The position numbers were made by a program, and so were the translations under genes. Positions 7,601 through 10,312 of a DNA stretch of 10,312 nucleotides are shown in pieces. Source of the stretch: an uncultured Haloferula sp. (lineage in GTDB: Bacteria; Verrucomicrobiota; Verrucomicrobiae; Verrucomicrobiales; Akkermansiaceae); contig CAMPGU010000139.1 in the NCBI GenBank assembly GCA_946885645.1, forward strand, positions 1-10,312, written 5' to 3'. Numbering within the stretch: the stretch's first letter is position 1; each line of letters opens with the position of its first letter. A model generated the notes under the pieces. It made no database searches. It saw only the letters and a program-made list of their open reading frames with translations, and was not told the DNA's origin.

Positions 7601-9742
7601 CCCTGTCTTCCGGGAATAGCCCGTATTGACATCCCCCCAAGTGACGTAGGGGCCGCCGGGAGTGGCGGAGCGTTTGATCCGATAGCCTCTCGCGCCCGGG
7701 ACGTCCTGCCAGGAGAGGTCGATCTTGACCCCGTCGACCAAGGTGGCGGCCACGACCGGCGCGGCCGGGACGCCCTGACCCGTGACAGTTCCGAGGAACT
7801 GCACCTCCGCCGCCGTGTTCCAGCCGTTCCCGGGCTGGATGTAGCGGACATAGCGGTAGGCCGAGCCGCTGTTGACGGCTTGGAAAGTGAGCCCCCCTGC
7901 CGGCGGTGCTGAAGTGATGGTGAACAAATCGATCACACCGCTGCTGAAGTCGGCCGTATTCGAGGCTTGGAATTTGCCGCCGATCATGGCGTTGGCAAAA
8001 TTCTTGCGGGGACAATACCTCACGCCCGTGATCACCGCACCGGCACCCGAACCCATATCCAATCCGGCCCAGCCACCGCCGGACGCGGCGATATCGATGA
8101 AGTTTCCAAGCGAGCCGTCGAAGAGAATTTCTTTGGTCGCGCCGCAATGGTCATACGAATAGTTTGAACCGATGACCGTCCCGAAAAGCTGGCCATCGGT
8201 CGTGGCGGCCGCTTCGACTGAGTTTGCGCTCTCGCCGCCGGGATTGTTGGCAGAAACGACGTAATAATAAGTCGTGCCCGCCGTCAGGCCCGGATCGACG
8301 AAGAACAAGTCATCGCCGTGGACTTGACCCAGCGTGGTGTAAGGCCCGCCGCTGGTCGTGGAGCGCTTGACGTTGTAGCTCTGGGCGTAGGCCGATCCCG
8401 CCCAGGAGAGCGTGATTTGCCGTCCCTGCACACGCGGCAGCAGCGTGCCGGGGATCGCGCCCGTTGCGATCGGATCGCGGCTGTGGGTCAGCGTGGTGAA
8501 TCCCAGGCCGTCGAAGCCGCCGCTGTTGCCGCCATAATTGCTGCCGCCGCCTTCAGGACGGGCGGCTTCGGCATATTTCGCCGTATAAGGCGCGGCGATG
8601 CCCCTGCGGTTGACGTAGTGGTTGTAAATCAAATCCCAACCGGGACGGCTCACGCCACCCGGACCGGCGACGTCTTTTTGGTAAAAGCGATACACGTGCG
8701 GCCAGGTGCCGTAATCGGAGTTCGCGTAGGCGACAAACGGCACGGCGTGGCCGGTATTGTATTTCGAAATGTATTCGACCCCCGAGAGGACCCGGTTGTT
8801 CAGGTGGCCATAGAGGTCGTGGCCCTGGTTCCAGGCGATTTCGCAAAAGACGCCGATCAACTGCGGGCCAATCTGGGCGTGACCCTGATCGCGGCCGCTT
8901 TCCTGCCATTGGCCCAGGCCATCGGGGTGGACGTAAAAGACCATGTTGTTGATCGCCCCGGTGTGAACGGCGTCGTAGAAATGATTCAGGGCTTCATCGA
9001 AGATCGGCTGGCTGTCGCACAAGACCCCGATGGCGATCATCGAGCACATGTTCGCCAGGGTCCAATTCGCCCAGTAATGGGTTCCGGTCTGACCCGCGAG
9101 CCACGAGGAGTTGCCCGGGTAATACTGGGTGAGCATGTATTGCTGGAACGCCGCGAAATCCGCCGGAGCCCAGCCCTCGTAGTCGCGCATCAATTCCCCG
9201 GCGCAGGCAAACGCGTAGCCATAGAGGCCCATCCGCAGGAGGACGTTCGAGTTGCCGTCCCAGGACGTGTGGGTGGCGGCCCAGGCGTTCATGATTTCGA
9301 CCGCCTGATCCGCGTAGATCGGGTTGCCCGAGCCGTGATAACGCAGCGCGGCTTGATACGCGCGGTGGGAATCGCGCGCCAGATTCATGTAGGTGTTTCC
9401 GCCGTTTCCCGAATCGACGAACACGATGGGCACGGCAAAGGGGCCGCCCATGTAAAACCCTTCATTGCCCACCAGAATGTCCCAACTGCCTTTCCACGGC
9501 TGCGCACCCGCGGCGACCTTGGCCGTCATACGGTCCAGATCCGCTTGCGTGGACAGCGCCCCGGGGTGAACGAACTGGGCTTTCGCGGACGGCGCGAGCA
9601 CCATCAGGCCAAACCCGGCTACAACCGCCGGGAGAGATCCAGCCGCCTTCCGCACTCCGGCACGGTGGCTTGAGGCCGGCGCGAGAACCCTCGAGAGGAG
9701 GGTCGAGGCGACGCATGACAGTGACTTGAAGATGCCGTTCAT
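4667..9742 (-). CDS. Giant secreted alginate-lyase-family protein with FN3, discoidin-like and LamG-like modules
   Basis: This is an exported 1691-residue polysaccharide lyase candidate. Domain order by residue: signal sequence to about 55 (LMVLAPSAKA/QF); alginate-lyase-type toroid 57-426 with HPGALSTQADLDRM, THYWANW (221-227), GQWQESGRDQGHAQ (277-290), AWNQGHDLY (303-311) and YNHY (373-376); FN3 430-516; discoidin (F5/8-type)-like domain 519-652; then FN3-LamG three times (657-952, 957-1250, 1258-1562), each LamG carrying WQRIFDFG and YVNG/YVNS motifs. A Ca-binding loop repeat (DPDGDGWNNAQEFVSGTDPTD, 1594-1614) and a C-terminal domain ending FYRIVVAP follow. Likely catalytic candidates are His222, Tyr223, Asn226, Arg284 and His288, inferred from conservation with the paralogue only. 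The accessory modules probably bind carbohydrate or the cell surface. The start is ambiguous: ATG 9742 gives an unusually long leader, while GTG at 9655 (residue 30) gives a compact signal peptide of about 26 residues. Neither has a good Shine-Dalgarno. The substrate is unknown; alginate, glucuronan or a related polymer is possible. Confidence 0.88.
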   Translation of the reverse strand: MNGIFKSLSCVASTLLSRVLAPASSHRAGVRKAAGSLPAVVAGFGLMVLAPSAKAQFVHPGALSTQADLDRMTAKVAAGAQPWKGSWDILVGNEGFYMGGPFAVPIVFVDSGNGGNTYMNLARDSHRAYQAALRYHGSGNPIYADQAVEIMNAWAATHTSWDGNSNVLLRMGLYGYAFACAGELMRDYEGWAPADFAAFQQYMLTQYYPGNSSWLAGQTGTHYWANWTLANMCSMIAIGVLCDSQPIFDEALNHFYDAVHTGAINNMVFYVHPDGLGQWQESGRDQGHAQIGPQLIGVFCEIAWNQGHDLYGHLNNRVLSGVEYISKYNTGHAVPFVAYANSDYGTWPHVYRFYQKDVAGPGGVSRPGWDLIYNHYVNRRGIAAPYTAKYAEAARPEGGGSNYGGNSGGFDGLGFTTLTHSRDPIATGAIPGTLLPRVQGRQITLSWAGSAYAQSYNVKRSTTSGGPYTTLGQVHGDDLFFVDPGLTAGTTYYYVVSANNPGGESANSVEAAATTDGQLFGTVIGSNYSYDHCGATKEILFDGSLGNFIDIAASGGGWAGLDMGSGAGAVITGVRYCPRKNFANAMIGGKFQASNTADFSSGVIDLFTITSAPPAGGLTFQAVNSGSAYRYVRYIQPGNGWNTAAEVQFLGTVTGQGVPAAPVVAATLVDGVKIDLSWQDVPGARGYRIKRSATPGGPYVTWGDVNTGYSRKTGFTDIETEIGSSYHYVVTAYNQSGESTASAEISVPTLPTGPRLTTHLEMSGNVADSSGYNFQATAVGAPEFPTGYVGSAIGLDGIDDFVSLPRQVADSDEITVAAWVKWNGGAAWQRIFDFGTGTWSYLYLTPSSANGKLRFGIKIGAEQIVEAPSALPVGTWTHVAVTLGGDTATIYVNGSPVASNSSVTIKPSDFKPWANFIGKSQWGGDPLFNGRIDEFRVYNHALSSGAVAALAAQASEMTPPAVPTGLTATPGQKAVHLDWADNGEPDFASYTVRRSTLSGSGYSVIASGLTTSSYTDNNVSNGVTYFYFVTAVDASGGESAGSALASGVPEGIPLLHYEMEGNTLDNSGNGNNAIVTGSPGYVAGSIGQAIDLNGSTDHLRIPSGVIGPVDRMTIAAWVNWDGGGNWQRIFDFGDSTSRYLFLSPKSGSGTMRFAFNNGKGEQVADAPSPPIGTWVHVAVTLSGDTSTLYVNSSPVATKVAAINPTGFDFRPVNNYIGKSQFADPLFNGRIDDFRIYSYPLTASQVNDVKNGGSPGDDTTPPAAPADLTATADDTSISLDWADNGEQDLASYTVYRSTISGSGYVRIASDLTTSAYTDATVSDGVTYYYIVNAVDTAANESAYSAEVSANSTALELHLKFDETAGALAADSSGNDFHATLVNGPAFASGKINNCLNLVPASSQYATLPSGIVAGLNDFTISSWIKVNAFATWQRIFDFGTATNNYMFLTTQYTPTAPNNAKLRFGIRTPAGGEQNVSGTGIALTTGAWTHVAVVRSDTTVSLYVNGALAGSGTIALSPSDLGTTTLNYLGKSQFNDPYLDGALDDFRVYSHAMSASEIALLASPPAAPVTTGAENWRLQYFGTAANSGDAADSADPDGDGWNNAQEFVSGTDPTDRQSLLKVTVVQAGESGIVIIFPSVSGKLYRLERSDSLVGGSWTTVEDDIAGTGAEIQVADTPVSLPLKRFYRIVVAP
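5057..7774 (-). repeat. Three tandem FN3-LamG coding units
   Basis: The units occupy about 7774-6887, 6874-5993 and 5971-5057, each roughly 880-915 nt. The FN3 parts of the second and third units are very alike: LDWADNGE, ASYTV-RST-SGSGY, IAS-LTTS-YTD, GVTY and AVD recur. All three LamG parts share WQRIFDFG, GTW/GAWTHVAV and the IGKSQ/LGKSQ motif before the final strand. This points to internal duplication, most recently between units two and three. They lie inside one open frame, so the array is protein-level modularity and not a non-coding repeat. Confidence 0.8.
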
Positions 9743-9847
9743 GGTGACCAGGATGAGGTTTTCGGATAGAAATCACAGTTCTTCGCGGGGCGTCGGAACG
9801 AAGGAACCCGTATGAACGTCGTCCTGCAATCCGTCGGAATCCACCAT

Positions 9848-9876
9848 CTTCTAATCCGCACCAACTGTTTTGCCAA
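9848..9876 (-). promoter_or_regulatory. Candidate sigma-70-type promoter for the large lyase gene
   Basis: On the minus strand TTGGCA (9876-9871, 5/6 to TTGACA) is separated by exactly 17 nt from TAGAAG (9853-9848, 4/6 to TATAAT). Transcription would begin near 9841, leaving a leader of about 99 nt before the ATG at 9742. The match is modest, and this organism's promoter consensus is not known to me. Confidence 0.3.
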
Positions 9877-10010
9877 ACCCGTTGCCGCTGATACGCATCA
9901 ACGCCGCTGGCAAGAGGGATTGGCGGCCCCGAGCCTCCATCGGCGTTATCATTTCGGACCGGACCTGTTGTTACGCACTCTCTATTCAAATGACCCGCTC
10001 ATGCAACTGG

Positions 10011-10027
10011 TCGGTTATAGGAACCGA
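10011..10027. promoter_or_regulatory. Perfect 6-bp inverted repeat, possible operator
   Basis: TCGGTT (10011-10016) and AACCGA (10022-10027) are exact complements separated by ATAGG. The site lies about 135 nt upstream of the candidate promoter, so repression by direct promoter overlap is unlikely; an activator site or a chance palindrome is as plausible. No regulator gene is in the window. Confidence 0.25.
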
Positions 10028-10100
10028 TAAGCTTGCCCGCTTTTGCCACATAGCAAAGATCCCGGCCATCCGGTCGACCGCCACCGCCCTCATGAAGGCA

Positions 10101-10212
10101 TCAATCGGTCGCGGTCGTGACCTTCACGAAGAGCTTCCCGGGCACGGCGGTGCCGGGATCGAGTTCGAAGGACGTGCTGGTCGCCGGCCAGTCGGCGGCG
10201 CGGACCATGACG
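10101..10212 (-). pseudogene. C-terminal fragment of an unknown gene, cut by an IS end
   Basis: A minus-strand frame ends at TGA (10103-10101) and reads back through VRAADWPATSTSFELDPG, then TAVPGKLFVKVTTATD, 35 codons from an internal ATG at 10208. Almost every third codon position is G or C, and the protein text is plausible as the end strand of a beta-rich secreted domain. Upstream of about 10213 the frame becomes GPKKRGHV, which is likely IS end sequence. The gene therefore seems truncated by insertion. It lies on the same strand as the lyases and may have belonged to the same cluster. I do not recognise the family. Confidence 0.5.
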
Positions 10213-10312
10213 TGACCTCGCTTTTTCGGGCCGGGGAGAGTGTGAGTCCGGGGGCGTAGCCCACGGACCAAACACGACCATGAAAGGAAAACGCTACACG
10301 ACCGAAGAGAAG
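10213..10312 (+). mobile_element. Probable left end of an IS3-family element, runs off window
   Basis: An IS3-like OrfA start at 10280 is preceded by about 67 nt without coding signs. A plausible terminus is TGACCTCG at 10213-10220, since IS3-family ends begin with TG and OrfA usually starts some tens of bases inside. A second possible terminus is TGTGAGTCCGGGGGC at 10241. The right end is outside the window, so the boundary is tentative. Confidence 0.5.
10280..10312 (+). CDS. IS3-family transposase OrfA, N-terminal 11 codons
   Basis: The visible product is MKGKRYTTEEK, which resembles the start of OrfA proteins of the IS3 family (commonly M-K-x-K-R-Y-T-x-E-x-K/I leading into a helix-turn-helix). 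OrfA binds the IS ends; the integrase part, OrfB, would follow by frameshift beyond the window. Only 11 residues are available, so the family call rests on this short motif and its context at a gene breakpoint. Confidence 0.55.
   Translation, partial: MKGKRYTTEEK

Larger units (their letters stand above)
9743..10100. other. Intergenic upstream region without a firm gene
   Basis: These 358 nt separate the stop of the truncated right-hand gene from the start of the 1691-residue enzyme. Several frames are open on both strands, but none has convincing composition, a recognisable motif or a good ribosome site. I see a candidate promoter (9848-9876) and an inverted repeat (10011-10027), described separately. 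A weak hairpin, TTTGC paired with GCAAA around a 6-nt loop near 10040-10056, lacks a following T tract. Confidence 0.5.

Noticed and set aside
6449..7912. 487-codon open frame on the + strand inside the large lyase gene
   Set aside because: It is antisense to the FN3-LamG modules; the repeated protein text (VDPEVID, RRVAAKRYRHV) mirrors the repeats on the coding strand. No domain is recognisable.
8318..9673. 451-codon open frame on the + strand opposite the lyase catalytic domain
   Set aside because: It is a shadow of a well-supported minus-strand catalytic domain, with no motif or ribosome site of its own.
9462..9989. 175-codon minus-strand frame overlapping the start of the large lyase
   Set aside because: It overlaps the signal peptide and N-terminal catalytic region in another frame, and its text is Arg/Gly/Pro-rich without coherent structure.
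10035..10060. Hairpin TTTGC/GCAAA as terminator of the truncated right-hand gene
   Set aside because: It has only five base pairs, a short AT-rich stem and no T tract after it.
9870..10259. 129-codon + strand frame in the upstream intergenic region
   Set aside because: It crosses the minus-strand coding tail at 10101-10212, which has much better codon composition, and shows no domain.

Overview
The window looks like a GC-rich, environmental, polysaccharide-degrading bacterium, most likely a member of the Verrucomicrobiota (inference). The grounds are the very large secreted multidomain protein built from FN3, LamG-like and discoidin-like modules, its C-terminal Ca-binding DPDGDGWNN repeat followed by a YRLERSDSL...FYRI tail domain, weak Shine-Dalgarno signals, and strong G/C preference at third codon positions.

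Layout, left to right. (1) About 1-867: an IS5-family insertion sequence on the + strand, cut by the window edge at its left end. Its transposase is split between two frames joined by a canonical A AAA AAG slippery site. (2) About 868-1188: an intergenic stretch with a folded, cloverleaf-like inverted-repeat element directly beside the IS end and a short possible coding remnant. (3) 1189-3234 (-): a secreted 681-residue alginate-lyase-fold enzyme with an FN3 and a concanavalin-like C-terminal domain. (4) 3385 to about 4643 (-): a broken glycoside hydrolase family 3 gene. It lacks the whole catalytic barrel and carries a frameshift. (5) 4667-9742 (-): a 1691-residue secreted enzyme with a paralogous alginate-lyase-fold domain followed by FN3, discoidin-like, three tandem FN3-LamG units, a Ca-binding repeat and a C-terminal domain. 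(6) 9743-10100: a non-coding upstream region with a possible promoter and a perfect inverted repeat. (7) 10101 to about 10212 (-): the last 35-37 codons of another gene, cut off by (8) the left end of a probable IS3-family element whose OrfA starts at 10280 and runs off the window.

How it fits together. All non-IS genes lie on the minus strand, so transcription would run from the 1691-residue enzyme through the GH3 remnant to the 681-residue enzyme. The simplest reading is a former lyase-glycosidase-lyase cluster for an acidic (uronic-acid-containing) polysaccharide. Two exported lyases would cleave the polymer, and a GH3 enzyme, now lost, would have trimmed oligosaccharides. The cluster is eroded: IS elements flank both sides, one gene is truncated at the right edge, and the GH3 is decayed. 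I see no RNA genes, CRISPR array, defence system or replication origin.
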